Below, piece after piece: positions 36,874-47,337 of a DNA stretch of 64,000 bases. The number at the start of each line of letters is the position of its first letter. The first letter of the stretch is position 1. The notes beneath the pieces are model-generated. The model saw only the letters and a list, made by a program, of their open reading frames with translations, searched no databases and was not told where the DNA came from. Source of the DNA: Putridiphycobacter sp965230195 (GTDB lineage: Bacteria > Bacteroidota > Bacteroidia > Flavobacteriales_D > Crocinitomicaceae); assembly GCA_965230195.1 (NCBI GenBank), contig OZ245997.1:3472001-3536000 (forward strand), given 5' to 3'. The position numbers were made by a program, and so were the translations under genes.

Positions 36874-37494
36874 TTACTTAGAAAAACAATTTAAAAAATA
36901 ACAACGTTCAACAGCTTCCCAAAATAAATATGATTGAATAGTTTTCTTTTTATTGCTAGGTTCGAGCGCATCTAGCTTTTGTTTTAAATTACTACAAGAG
37001 TCAAATGTGTTTAAGATCGTTTTTTTAAGTTCAATATAATCTTCATACTTTAGAGTTGATGGTGACCTTAGTTTAACAAAGCTAAATTTATCTACCAGAT
37101 AGTAATGAGAAGTATAAGTGTAATTATGGTTACCCTGAGCATTAGTAGTAACATAGTTTAAAATCATACTTTCTCCGGCTTTCATCAAAACATTATATCC
37201 AATAATGTCTTTTTCACTTTTACGACTTTTGGTATTTGGGTTCAAATAAACTTTTTGAATAAACTTACCAAAACTATAAGTTCCCTTTTTGCCAATTAAA
37301 GCTGATCTCATTTCTGATTTACGGTATCTTACCCAATCATCATCAGAATTGTAACCTTTTAGTCCTTTAAAACTGTTTTTTAGTTCATTACATATAATGG
37401 TGTCACCACTGTTTAAAATGACATAGGGAGATAAAACCTGGGAGAATCCCGTTAGTGTTGAGCAAAAAGTTATAAAAATTACAAATGTTTTCAT
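36874..37494 (-). CDS. Hypothetical exported protein
   Basis: A 206-residue protein with a signal peptide (FVIFITFCSTLTGFSQ), followed by VILNSGDTIICNELKN, a start seen in many Bacteroidota secreted proteins of the 'hypothetical, GDTI' type. Four Cys occur in total, two near the C-terminus. I recognise no family. It lies 78 bases upstream of the DUF1573-like gene on the same strand and may be co-transcribed with it. Confidence 0.65.
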   Translation of the reverse strand: MKTFVIFITFCSTLTGFSQVLSPYVILNSGDTIICNELKNSFKGLKGYNSDDDWVRYRKSEMRSALIGKKGTYSFGKFIQKVYLNPNTKSRKSEKDIIGYNVLMKAGESMILNYVTTNAQGNHNYTYTSHYYLVDKFSFVKLRSPSTLKYEDYIELKKTILNTFDSCSNLKQKLDALEPSNKKKTIQSYLFWEAVERCYFLNCFSK

Positions 37495-37762
37495 CTAAAT
37501 CCTGTTTGATTCTGTACCAGAGTTGAAATACTAAATTTTACAAACTATTACCTAAGGAAATACTTAAATAACTAATTTGCAGCCAAAGGTAGTTATTTTA
37601 CAAGCCAAAACGTTGTTTTTAAACATTGTTAATGTCCGAAATCTTTAAACAAAAATTAGTAATTTCCATGGGATTTTGTCAATAACAAATTTTCTTAATG
37701 TATAGGGATCAATCTTACAAATCCTCATCAATTTTTGCTATAATAAATGAGTGGTTTTAGTA

Positions 37763-39586
37763 CTATTCATCAGGTAAAATGCTCTCCTGATCATACATTC
37801 TAACCTGTGCTTCTAACCGCTCGAGTTTTTGGAGTCTTCCACGAATCTCGCGATCCTGATTAGTATAGTTTTTATGCAGTGTCAATGCTATTGCATTTCC
37901 TGATTCAAAGTCCTTTATTACATAATAATCAATCATAATATTATGCATTGACAGGTCATATAAAATGGCATCATTTGGAAAAAGAGAAACGCATTTATCG
38001 AGTATCGTTTTAGCTTTATCAAAGTCCTGTTTTTTGATTAGAGTATCTGCAATCTGATGGGCAATATGTCTGATATTAATAACATTGCGTTGATCGAACT
38101 GATTAACTGACCTGACACCAGACCAATTGCTTTTATTCATAAAATAGTTATAGCTGAATTCAGAGTCAACCCAACCCCTCGTATAGGATAAAGGTTCATG
38201 CCGGGTAGTGGAGAGCTCATAGACCAACCCACGCAACTTTAAATAGGGCTCAAGTCCTATATAGTCCATTGTAGGGCCATAGGGTGTAAAATGTATTGGA
38301 CGTTCAAAGCGGTTGGTGAAAATAATATCAAGTAAGGTATAATGACTTCTGTAGATATAATTTTTATCGATTTTCCATTGAATAGTATCATCTCCGGCAC
38401 TCATTTGAAAAGTCTGGGTAGGTAGATGAATATAGTCTTGTGGACTTTTACCTGGCATTTTTAACTTTGCATAAATTAAACTGATGATCTCACTCAATGG
38501 CTTGGTTGTATCTGAATCACTCAGCAAAGCCAGGGTCATATGGCCAGGCCTGGTCAAATTGGCTGGAATTGATAAGGGTAGTGCAGGTGCTTCTAAAATA
38601 GGTTTTCTAAAATGGTTAATATAACGGCTGGTATTTAATAAACTCATATTAACAATACTCACATCTTGCCTGTATTTCATTTCTGCCTGAACATAGAGTA
38701 GTGGATAGGTATCATTATCCCCAAATGTGAACAAAATACCATTGGGTTTACAGGCGCCTAAAGTATTTTTAGCATGTTCAATCTCAAAAGGGCTGTATAA
38801 TCCTGGTTTTAGCTCTTTAGCAGCTTCTGTTTCATTTTGGTAGATCCGGACATTTAAAAAAGAGGTCATGATTTCATTGGAATACTTTGTACGAATAGAC
38901 CCCACAAAAGTCTTAAATTCAGGGTTTCGTTTCGATAACTTTTTTAAAGCAGCAATAGACTGGTGTTGGTGGAACCGATAGGTTTCAAGTTGTTTTTCTG
39001 TCAGGGCATTTGGGCCAGGATCTAACTGATAGCGTATAATGGGGTCCGACAATCCACTATAATTATTAAGTAGATTTGAAGCAAAACTTGAATAGGCCCT
39101 GGCTAAAGCATATAACATAGAGTCAGATAGATTGTTCTGATCTTTAAGTAATCTAATAACGTCAGCATCCCAACCAATATAACCATATAAGGGCATGGAA
39201 TTAAACAAATGAAAATAATTGCGGGTGTGGTATTTGATATTTTGCTCTTTTTCAAAATCTGAGCGTATTGGTTTAAAATCCAGTTTAAGGTACTTATTCT
39301 CATTATAATCCCAAAATAACATGGAACGCCCCTTTTTTTCAGGATAGGCACGGGAGTCTTCAATCACCACATACCAACCCTTTTTTCTTTTTTCCAACTT
39401 AAACACCTGGTACTGTTTCGCTTCATCAAGTCTGTATTTCGAAAAGAAATTGGTCACTACTGCATCATAATCCGGATACCGGTCAAACTCTATTTGCGCA
39501 AAACCTGAGGAATTTAAAAGAAGAAATAGAAAAAGTAAAAACAGTGTGCTACGCCATTTGTGCTTGAATAGTACTGATTGATGCAT
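37763..39586 (-). CDS. Exported protein related to the C-terminal part of DUF2723
   Basis: A 607-residue protein with an uncleaved or cleaved N-terminal signal (WRSTLFLLFLFLLLNSSGFAQ). The middle contains NGILFTFGDNDTYPLLYVQ and DVSIVNMSLLNTSRYI, which match the conserved soluble part of DUF2723 membrane proteins, normally found after ten or so membrane helices. Those helices are absent here. The end contains TPR-like helices (KAKTILDKCVSLFPNDAILYD). I infer a free-standing periplasmic version of the DUF2723 tail. It is divergent from the gene at 39653 with a 66-base gap. Confidence 0.6.
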   Translation of the reverse strand: MHQSVLFKHKWRSTLFLLFLFLLLNSSGFAQIEFDRYPDYDAVVTNFFSKYRLDEAKQYQVFKLEKRKKGWYVVIEDSRAYPEKKGRSMLFWDYNENKYLKLDFKPIRSDFEKEQNIKYHTRNYFHLFNSMPLYGYIGWDADVIRLLKDQNNLSDSMLYALARAYSSFASNLLNNYSGLSDPIIRYQLDPGPNALTEKQLETYRFHQHQSIAALKKLSKRNPEFKTFVGSIRTKYSNEIMTSFLNVRIYQNETEAAKELKPGLYSPFEIEHAKNTLGACKPNGILFTFGDNDTYPLLYVQAEMKYRQDVSIVNMSLLNTSRYINHFRKPILEAPALPLSIPANLTRPGHMTLALLSDSDTTKPLSEIISLIYAKLKMPGKSPQDYIHLPTQTFQMSAGDDTIQWKIDKNYIYRSHYTLLDIIFTNRFERPIHFTPYGPTMDYIGLEPYLKLRGLVYELSTTRHEPLSYTRGWVDSEFSYNYFMNKSNWSGVRSVNQFDQRNVINIRHIAHQIADTLIKKQDFDKAKTILDKCVSLFPNDAILYDLSMHNIMIDYYVIKDFESGNAIALTLHKNYTNQDREIRGRLQKLERLEAQVRMYDQESILPDE

Positions 39587-39652
39587 ATTAAACCTTTGTT
39601 TTATGACCAGTTGACCTGTGTTCTGGTATATATTTTGCTAAATTTAGCGATT

Positions 39653-40618
39653 ATGAACAAATTGCTTGCCATTATTTTATTTTTAAGCTTCACTCATGAG
39701 GCATTTAATCAATCTGAAAAGAAGTTAATTAACGGAGAATTTCATGGTCCGGTTAAAAGTGTGTCACAGTTAAACTATATGGGAGATGTAAAAACCGGAG
39801 TAATTGATACTACTAAGGTCGTGAATAGTTTTGACGAAGGTTATAATGAAAGGTCTCATTTCGATACCGAAGGCCGGCTGATACAATATGACTCGTATAG
39901 TACCAAAGAAAATAAGTTTATTGCTTACGAGAAAACTACCTATAATAATAAAGGCTTAAAAGCCAGTCATGAGCTTTGTTTATTTAAAACAAAAACCTTG
40001 TTCTTTTATGACGATAATGGTATAATTACTAAAAAACAGGTACTGGATGCCAACAATAAAGTAAAAACTTACTCAACATGTACTTATAACCCTAAAACAA
40101 AACTGTTTACAGAGCTAAAATATGCCGCAAAAAATGATTCTTTACTTAAAAAGCGCTTTTTTACTTATAATAAGGACGGTGAGGAAAGTGAAACCACTAT
40201 AATTTATGCTGGGACTGAAGCGCAAATGCCACCACAACCAGACCCCAAAACTAAAGCGACTTCTACTGTTCAATCTGATTCATCAAAAACAAAGAAAGTA
40301 GTTGCTAAGCAACCCACATTGAATTCTTCTGCAGGCTCAACACAAACTCCGGTCGAAAAAAAAACGGAACGCAAAATAGAGCAATCCTACTTTGATGAAA
40401 GTCTTACTCTTAATGGTGAAACAGCAAAAGCAATGTCCTACGATCATGAACACCGGCAATTAAAAAAGAGTAAAGAAGAAACCTTTGTGTATGATAGTTA
40501 TGGGAACTGGATTGAAAAAAGAACCATCATTACCAACCGACAAAGGATAACACGTGATAATTACTATACAAAGCAATACCTGATTTTAACCAAACGATCC
40601 ATTGTTTACTATGAGTAG
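39653..40618 (+). CDS. Hypothetical exported protein with YD-like strand repeats
   Basis: I use ATG 39653 (321 residues), because it gives a signal peptide (MNKLLAIILFLSFTHEAF) and because the longer frame overlaps the divergent gene's start. The mature part has repeated beta-hairpin strands of the type HFDTEGRLIQYDSY, TTYNNKGLKASHEL and FFTYNKDGEE, like the YD/toxin_A repeats. A Ser/Thr/Pro-rich linker lies near residues 185-225. The layout resembles the gene at 44326; each stands near a WG-repeat gene, which suggests an old duplicated pair. Function unknown. Confidence 0.65.
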   Translation: MNKLLAIILFLSFTHEAFNQSEKKLINGEFHGPVKSVSQLNYMGDVKTGVIDTTKVVNSFDEGYNERSHFDTEGRLIQYDSYSTKENKFIAYEKTTYNNKGLKASHELCLFKTKTLFFYDDNGIITKKQVLDANNKVKTYSTCTYNPKTKLFTELKYAAKNDSLLKKRFFTYNKDGEESETTIIYAGTEAQMPPQPDPKTKATSTVQSDSSKTKKVVAKQPTLNSSAGSTQTPVEKKTERKIEQSYFDESLTLNGETAKAMSYDHEHRQLKKSKEETFVYDSYGNWIEKRTIITNRQRITRDNYYTKQYLILTKRSIVYYE

Positions 40619-40679
40619 ACTAAGGTTTTGTGTTTTAGTTTGATGTTCTGCTGACCATCATTCAAAAATGTTTTGACGG

Positions 40680-40797
40680 ATGCCAAGCGGCCTGCACTGA
40701 GCTTTGTCGAAGTGAGTTGAAGTATTTATGCCGAACGGTCTACACTGAGCTTTGTCGAAGTGAGTCGAAGTATTTATGCCGAGCGGAGTCGAGGTAT
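40680..40797. repeat. 48-bp tandem repeat with REP-like core
   Basis: Two full copies (40680-40727 and 40728-40775) and one partial copy (40776-40797) start ATGCC(A/G)A(G/A)CGG and share ACTGAGCTTTGTCGAAGTGA. The shared core resembles dispersed REP-like repeats known from Bacteroidota genomes. It sits in the 244-base gap between two convergent genes. The translation of this repeat on the minus strand is an open frame of 60 codons that I reject as a gene. Confidence 0.8.
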
Positions 40798-40862
40798 CAA
40801 GACAAAATGAACAAAGCCTCAAACTTAATCTGAGAATCATTTATAACCAGGGGCTACTTTTA

Positions 40863-42320
40863 CTACTCAACCACTCTGGCGCCATTTTCCAGGTAAGTAT
40901 CCCTTCGTCTTTTACCAACAGCTTCATAGGTTTTGTTAGACCGTTTAAAATCAATTTTATGGTATTTTACAGGGATAATCAATTTACCGGCACTGTTAAC
41001 AGCTCCCGTCTTTTTACCCTTACTCACCATATATAATTTGCCTATGGTGGCTATATCGCTATATTGAAAATCAGTCACCATATTTTTTGTTTCATAATTA
41101 TACAAGGCTGTTTTATTTCCTTTTTGCACTTTATAGGTATTGTATGATATGTCAAGATTGGTAATGGAATCATATTCAATGTCCAAAAGTGACTGATTTT
41201 GGTTATCAATAAACCCGAACAGCCCCTGATATTGAACTAAAATTAAATTGTGATGCAATAATTCCAGTGAATCATATAAAACACTAATTTCTTTATGGGT
41301 ATCAATATCAATCAATACCTTTTTACGGTCTTTTTCTGCCAGTAAAGTGGTCAGGTTTCGGTAGGAGAGTATAGTGATTTTTGTATAATCAAAAGGTAGA
41401 ATTTCCTTGTTATTGGAATCAAGTACAGACACCATACCGTTGTTGGTTACTAAAGAATAATCTTTTAACTGTCCGGATACAGTCGCTAAAAAGCCCGGTT
41501 TAATTTTATCGTATTTTTTACTGGTCACCTTTCGGCTCATTGGGTCATAAAACCAGGCCTTGGAATCTTTTTTAATAAGTAATCCCTGGTGATGTACCGA
41601 AATGTATTGATGCTCTAATGGAACAATAACTCGATTCTGCGCATCAACAATTCCGTATCGTTTATTGCTTCGTGCAATGGCAAAAGCTTTACTGCAATAG
41701 GTATAGACCAATCTATGTTCACCATCTGCAGTACTCTCCGGACGGTAATATTGTTTATCTGTTCTGTTTGGAGACGGCCAGCTGTTAAATTCAACCCTGT
41801 AATTGTATTTGCCATTAAAAAAAGCACTGTCTGATTGTAGTTTTACCAGGGCTTTGCCATATGAGCGTTTACTCATTTGAGGATACCGTGGTTTATAAAC
41901 CAATAATTGGTAGACTTCTACTTTTGGTACCGGCGAGGGGTCAAAAGTTACTGTTTCCGTTCCGCCACCGGTTCCAAAGCCTGCATAGGACTGATTGGGA
42001 TCAGGAACAAAAGTTTTGGTAAAGGTCAGTTGTCCGGAAAAGGTGACACTTCTTATAATAGACTGTTGGTAAGAATAGTCTTCATTTGGCTGATGATAAT
42101 ACAAAGTTTGGACAATCAGTTTTTTGTCAACGGTTTTAAAACTGACCTCCGGAAAAAAGTGAAGCGGTACTGTATCCTGAACATGTGCAATAATGGCCTG
42201 TTTCAACAAATTATACATTTCTAATTCGTCGCCTTCCAGTGCCGAAACGGGTTTAACTTCAGCTTCCTGACCATATAACCAGCCACAGGCCATCATCAGT
42301 ATCAATACTATTTTTTTCAT
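40863..42320 (-). CDS. WG-repeat exported protein
   Basis: I use ATG 42320 (485 residues), because it gives the signal peptide KKIVLILMMACGWLYGQ. About five or six WG-like repeats fill the C-terminal 300 residues (RYGIVDAQNRVIVPLEH, LFGFIDNQNQSLLDIEYD, GAVNSAGKLIIPVKYH). WG repeats form beta-rich modules of about 35-40 residues, and their role in Bacteroidota secreted proteins is not known. It belongs to the same group as the proteins at 45355 and 47338. Confidence 0.8.
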   Translation of the reverse strand: MKKIVLILMMACGWLYGQEAEVKPVSALEGDELEMYNLLKQAIIAHVQDTVPLHFFPEVSFKTVDKKLIVQTLYYHQPNEDYSYQQSIIRSVTFSGQLTFTKTFVPDPNQSYAGFGTGGGTETVTFDPSPVPKVEVYQLLVYKPRYPQMSKRSYGKALVKLQSDSAFFNGKYNYRVEFNSWPSPNRTDKQYYRPESTADGEHRLVYTYCSKAFAIARSNKRYGIVDAQNRVIVPLEHQYISVHHQGLLIKKDSKAWFYDPMSRKVTSKKYDKIKPGFLATVSGQLKDYSLVTNNGMVSVLDSNNKEILPFDYTKITILSYRNLTTLLAEKDRKKVLIDIDTHKEISVLYDSLELLHHNLILVQYQGLFGFIDNQNQSLLDIEYDSITNLDISYNTYKVQKGNKTALYNYETKNMVTDFQYSDIATIGKLYMVSKGKKTGAVNSAGKLIIPVKYHKIDFKRSNKTYEAVGKRRRDTYLENGARVVE

Positions 42321-42512
42321 ATCTCCAAGTCGTCCCGAAATATACAACTTATCGGGGAGTGACTTGTACTAAAAAAACATTTAGGTAAAAAATATTAAGT
42401 TAATCTGGTGGTAACAGTTCAATGATAAGATATACTGGCAGAGATCAGTTCACGACATTGACAGGTCACTCTCAGAAAATCCCTATCTTTAGGGAACTAA
42501 TCTCCCCGTTAA

Positions 42513-44144
42513 ATGAAACAATTCTATCCTCTTTTTTGTGCATTACTAATGCCTTACTATGGCCTTACTATAGATTACCATATAGGCCCCGGACAAACCT
42601 ACACTAATATTGGTGATGCACCATGGGCCACGCTTCAGGCAGGTGATCGGGTACTGATTCATTGGCGTAACACACCCTACCAGGAAAAATGGGTGATTAA
42701 CAGACAAGGCACGGCTACTGACCCTATAGAGGTTATTGGCATATCAGGGGCTAATGGTGAAAAACCAATTATTAGTGGAGATAACGCAGTCACCGCTACT
42801 GGTCTCAATTATTGGAATGAAGTCAGAGGGATAATCAAAATTGGCGGGTCCAATACCCCAGGTGACGGCTTGCCAGGCCATATTCATATTGAAAACTTAG
42901 AAATCCGGTCAGGCCGGCCCGCTTATTCTTTTACAAACGATAATGGGGTGGTAGAGTCCTACTCCGGCAATGCAGCTGCTATTTATATTGAAAAAGGAGA
43001 GCACATTACCATTAAAAATTGTGTGATTCATGATTGTGGTAACGGAATATTTATAGGGGCCTTTGATGGGGCAACCCAAGATATACTGATCACTGGTAAT
43101 CATATCTATGATAACGGGATAGTGGGCAGTATTTATGAACACAATACTTATACAGCTGCTATTGGAATAACTTATGAATACAATCACTTTGGTGCATTAC
43201 GTGCCGGCGCTTTGGGTAATAACCTGAAAGACCGTTCTGCAGGCCTGGTGGTCAGGTACAACTGGATTGAAAGCGGAAACCGGCAATTAGATTTGGTGGA
43301 TGCAGAGGACTCACAGGTGTTGGTCAATCACCCTTCATATAACACGACTTATGTGTATGGTAATATTTTAATTGAGCCGGACGGAGCAGGTAATTCTCAA
43401 ATTCTGCATTATGGTGGTGATAGTGGTACGGAGGACGATTATAGAAAAGGGAATTTATACTTTTATAATAATACGGTAATTTCAACACGGTCAGGTAATA
43501 CCACCCTGGTACGTTTATCCACGGCTGATGAAACCATGCATGCTTTTAACAATGTGATATATAATACAGCGAATGGCAATAATATGGCCCTGATGAATGA
43601 TGAAGGCACCCTCAATATCTCATATAATTGGTTTCCGACAGGTTGGGTTGACTCACATGGAACACTGGGTGGATCAATCAACGATCAGGGCAATAATTTA
43701 ACCGGTTCCGACCCCTTATTTGTCGATTTTATTAATCAGGATTTCAGGCCCTCGGATATTTCTCCTCTGTTGCATGCCGGCACAGGGATTCCAACCATTC
43801 ATTTACCTGACTTTGATGTAAACCGGGAATATGTGAAACATACCAATGATACAATACGTGCGTTGGTAGGACCTTTAGATATTGGCGCTTTTGAAAATAC
43901 CACTAACCTGAGTTTAAGTGAAGTGGGGGAGAAAAATCTGTTACTTTACCCCAATCCAACACAGGACTTCCTTTACTTTAATACCAACCAATTGCAATCA
44001 GTAAAGGTGTACACAACTGGCGGGCAACTCATGCTGACAGCTGCTCAACAACCCATTGATGTATCCGGCCTGGCACAAGGAACTTACCTGGTTAAGGTAG
44101 ATTTAAAGGATTCAGGTCTGTGGTTAAGGTTTGTCAGGGAGTAG
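42513..44144 (+). CDS. Right-handed beta-helix protein with T9SS sorting domain
   Basis: A 543-residue protein with an N-terminal signal segment (MKQFYPLFCALLMPYYG). The body has parallel beta-helix rungs (HIHIENLEIRSGR, HITIKNCVIHDCGNGIFIG, DILITGNHIYDNGI, NLYFYNNTVIS), the fold of pectate lyases and related polysaccharide enzymes. It ends with YPNPTQDFLYF ... GTYLVKVDLKDSG, a type A T9SS sorting domain. It is probably a surface or released carbohydrate-active protein. I cannot name catalytic residues, so enzyme activity is an inference from the fold. Confidence 0.8.
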   Translation: MKQFYPLFCALLMPYYGLTIDYHIGPGQTYTNIGDAPWATLQAGDRVLIHWRNTPYQEKWVINRQGTATDPIEVIGISGANGEKPIISGDNAVTATGLNYWNEVRGIIKIGGSNTPGDGLPGHIHIENLEIRSGRPAYSFTNDNGVVESYSGNAAAIYIEKGEHITIKNCVIHDCGNGIFIGAFDGATQDILITGNHIYDNGIVGSIYEHNTYTAAIGITYEYNHFGALRAGALGNNLKDRSAGLVVRYNWIESGNRQLDLVDAEDSQVLVNHPSYNTTYVYGNILIEPDGAGNSQILHYGGDSGTEDDYRKGNLYFYNNTVISTRSGNTTLVRLSTADETMHAFNNVIYNTANGNNMALMNDEGTLNISYNWFPTGWVDSHGTLGGSINDQGNNLTGSDPLFVDFINQDFRPSDISPLLHAGTGIPTIHLPDFDVNREYVKHTNDTIRALVGPLDIGAFENTTNLSLSEVGEKNLLLYPNPTQDFLYFNTNQLQSVKVYTTGGQLMLTAAQQPIDVSGLAQGTYLVKVDLKDSGLWLRFVRE

Positions 44145-44325
44145 TTGATGGTGCCTGGTTTTGTCAACATTTAGCCAATATAGCATGCAATGCCTAAGTA
44201 ATCTTAGTCAATCAGGACCTATATTTTACTATCTTTAATCACTTTTACTAGAAACTATAACTGTAAGCTAATTGCAATATTTTGGTACGGAACTTGTGAC
44301 TCGTCTAATAGAGTTGACCCAAATT

Positions 44326-45354
44326 ATGAAACAAATACACCTGAAAACCTTTTTGACCATTCTAATCACGGTCATTTTTACCACTGTATCCGGTCATCAG
44401 TCTGATTCTTTAATTCCCCTAAATCATAAAACTTACATTAAACACCATAAAATTAAATCAATGAAAGTGGTTTTGTTGGATTATGACAAACCACTTGTTC
44501 ACGAAGTATGGCGTTATGATACTGAGGGTAGGGCAATCTACCAAAAACCTTATCGGTCCAATGGTGTTTGCGAAACAACTTATGATAAACGGGATAGAAA
44601 AAAGACATTAAAATTATATCAAACCATTGATGATTCCTTAATTTGGATCTCCACAAAACACTATAAGTATATCAAAAAAACAGATGATGTTGCATCCATT
44701 AAGGTTTTATACCCTGACGGAAATAAAAAAGTAACAAAATCTGAATCCGGGAATAAAAAATTGGATAAGAAATTATACGAAAAGAGAGGGGATACCACAG
44801 TCATTTACGATTATTTTACCGTTAATAATCTGGAAAAACCATTGCCTAAATATAAATTCCATCAGTTAAATGATACCACCACCATTGTCAATCAGTTGCA
44901 TTATGATAAAAAAGGAGAGGTCAATAGAATTGAAACATTCTACAGCGTTTTTTACAGTAATGGGCTGTTGGCCGAAACCGGTACTTATGAATACGATCAG
45001 GATGAAATTGATCAATTGATAGAAAATAGCAGAAAGTTATACCGGAAAATAGCTTATAATGATAAGCTATATGAGGATTATCCGTACCCTGGACTCAGGA
45101 AAAGTAAAGTAGTAGAAAATCAATATAAATACACCGAATTTGGCAGAATATCGGAATTTACTTCAGATGATAAGCGAGCATTTTGTACATATAATTCAGA
45201 TCATCAAATCGTAAAAAAAGAACAAAAGGAATATGGCCGGAATTATCGAAAAGACTACAGGTATAATGACCAGGGTCTTTTAACGGGGACCACACTGTAT
45301 CGCGGAGAAGAAAAAATTGAAGACATTGAATACCAATATGAATTTTACGAATAA
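44326..45354 (+). CDS. Hypothetical exported protein with YD-like strand repeats
   Basis: I use ATG 44326 (342 residues); it gives the signal peptide KTFLTILITVIFTTVSG, while the longer frame needs TTG. The mature part shows strands such as EVWRYDTEGRAIYQK, NQLHYDKKGEVNRIE, QYKYTEFGRISEFTSDDKR and DYRYNDQGLLTGTTLY, again YD-like repeats. It is the apparent paralogue of 39653-40618. Its stop (45354) abuts the ATG of the WG-repeat gene at 45355, so the two are co-transcribed and coupled. Function unknown. Confidence 0.7.
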   Translation: MKQIHLKTFLTILITVIFTTVSGHQSDSLIPLNHKTYIKHHKIKSMKVVLLDYDKPLVHEVWRYDTEGRAIYQKPYRSNGVCETTYDKRDRKKTLKLYQTIDDSLIWISTKHYKYIKKTDDVASIKVLYPDGNKKVTKSESGNKKLDKKLYEKRGDTTVIYDYFTVNNLEKPLPKYKFHQLNDTTTIVNQLHYDKKGEVNRIETFYSVFYSNGLLAETGTYEYDQDEIDQLIENSRKLYRKIAYNDKLYEDYPYPGLRKSKVVENQYKYTEFGRISEFTSDDKRAFCTYNSDHQIVKKEQKEYGRNYRKDYRYNDQGLLTGTTLYRGEEKIEDIEYQYEFYE

Positions 45355-47330
45355 ATGAAAAACAAAATACTCGCATTATTATCAACCTTGTATTTTGCAA
45401 CTAACATTGCCTTTAATCAGGAAAATGAAATATTAATGCCCTATTTAAAAGGTAATTTATATGGTTTTGCAAATGCTAAAGGCGAAATAATTGTTGAACC
45501 AAAATATGATTATGTCTCACTATTCGAAAATGGTTTTGCAAGAATTAAACTGGATAAAAAATGGGGATTGCTAAACCAATCCGGACAGGTTATTTTTGAA
45601 ACAACCGCTAAGAGCATCTCAACATTCGATTCAAATGGCCTGGCAATAGTCCAGGCTTATAATAAATATGGTGTAATTAACCAATTAGGTGAATGGGTGG
45701 CGCCTTTAGAGTACTATTGGGCAGGAACCAATTATAATTATATTCAGGTTAAAAATTCAATAGGTCAAACCGCATTATTAGATTCAAAAGGCAAAACCAT
45801 TGTTGATTTCAAATTTGAAAGATTTGTTTTTCAGGAGAATTTATCTGTAAATGCAAATCGAATAATAGTGTTACAGAAAGACAAATCAGGACTAATCTTA
45901 ATCCGGGATGGCAAATATAAATTGAGTATAGAACCACAGTATGAATCCCTCACTATACTTAATGATCAGTACATTATCGCAAAAAAGAATGGCAAATTTG
46001 GCCTTATCGATTATAAAAAAAACACGATAATTCCATTTGAATATGACGGATTTGAGCGGGATAGCAATTTTATAATTCTGAGACAAAAAGTAGAGTATGT
46101 AGCTAAACTTAAGACCATTGAAATTGAGCATGAAGAATATCAAAGGCCAAGAAGATTAAGCAGAGTGGAAAAAGAATATGACGACAAGAATAAAATTGTT
46201 TATTATTTAATGACCCAAAAAGAGCAGAATCGTATGGCAGCATATGGTGTAGACCTCAATGAAGAGCCACATCTGAGAGTGCTTTATTCATTGATTAATA
46301 GTAGGGGGCAAATGATTATTCCGGCCCAATTTGATAGAATTAAGGTTGGAAAAAATAACCTGATTCAGGTCCGGTCTGATGAGGGTATTATTCGCTTATT
46401 TGATTCAAATGGTACACAAATCACTCCGGTTTTATTTAAACAAATTGATGATTTAAAAGAAGGGTTGATCTTAGCAAAGGTGCCATACAATAAGGGGTTT
46501 GTAATAGAAACAGATGAAAATGATGTTGAAAGTGAAGGGGCTGTCAATAATGATCAATTTAGATTCGGTTTTATCGATACCACAGGAAAAACGTTAATTC
46601 CTTTTCTCTATTCCGGCGCATTTGCATTTAATAAAGGCCTGGCTCCCGTTAAACAGGATAAATGGGCATTAATCAATAAAAAGGGTGACTTGATAACCGA
46701 ATACAAATATGACCAACTGTACTATGCCGGTGATAACCGCTATGCTTTTAAGCAGGGATTACGTTGGGGATTACTCGATTTAAATGGTAGGGAAGTGATT
46801 CCGGCAAAATATTACGGCGATAAAACCAATGAATATTCAACCGATCATTTTGGAGGCTATTCCGGCCTGGTATTTAAAAACGGAAAGGCAAAAACAACTA
46901 AGGAGTTGCCAGGATTTATGCAAAAAAGAATGACATTGATTGATACAAATGGCATCCAGCTTCTCCCTTTTAAATATCAGGATATTAAAGAATTGGAAGG
47001 TGGCTTTTACAGGGTGTCTTTAAGAAACCCCGACAGAGATTCAGATCATTACGGGTTGGTGGATAAAAAGGGAATGAAATTGTACCGGTTTATCAAAGCG
47101 GCATTTGGTGGCTGTCTAACGAAAAAGTATATGTGGTTTCGGAGCAGGCCTACAAAAATATTTTCTCCTATTATAACCAATCAGGACAAAAAGTAAACTT
47201 TCCTTATAAAATGATCGAACGGGAAGGATTAAGAGATTATAAACTATTACCTAATGGTTATTATTCCGCCAAGCATAATCATAAAATAGTCTATTTTACA
47301 CCAGAAGGCATTCCATTATATGAAGATTAA
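45355..47330 (+). pseudogene. WG-repeat exported protein gene with a frameshift near its 3' end
   Basis: The frame opens at ATG 45355 with a signal peptide and many WG repeats (YGFANAKGEIIVEPKYD, KWGLLNQSGQVIFE, WALINKKGDLITEYKYD). It runs to a stop at 47194-47196, but its last 44 residues lose the WG pattern just after LVDKKG (about 47072). From 47067 another frame continues KGNEIVPVYQ ... NQSGQKVNFPYK ... EGIPLYED and stops at 47330, 7 bases before the next gene. One missing base in the A5G4 run at 47065-47073 explains it. The restored protein would be about 658 residues. A sequencing error or a recent mutation is likely; both fragments may still be made. Confidence 0.8.
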
Positions 47331-47337
47331 TAAAACA

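Noticed and set aside
39578..39652. ATG 39578 as start of the YD-like protein
   Set aside because: It overlaps the start of the divergent gene at 39586, and the internal ATG 39653 gives a normal signal peptide.
40658..40840. 60-codon open frame on the minus strand with repeated GINTSTHFDKAQCRP
   Set aside because: It is a translation of the 48-bp REP-like tandem repeat and has no start context or homology that I can see.
47060..47080. Programmed -1 frameshift in the WG gene
   Set aside because: The slippery site reads T AAA AAG, not the optimal A AAA AAG, and no downstream hairpin is obvious; a simple single-base loss is more economical.
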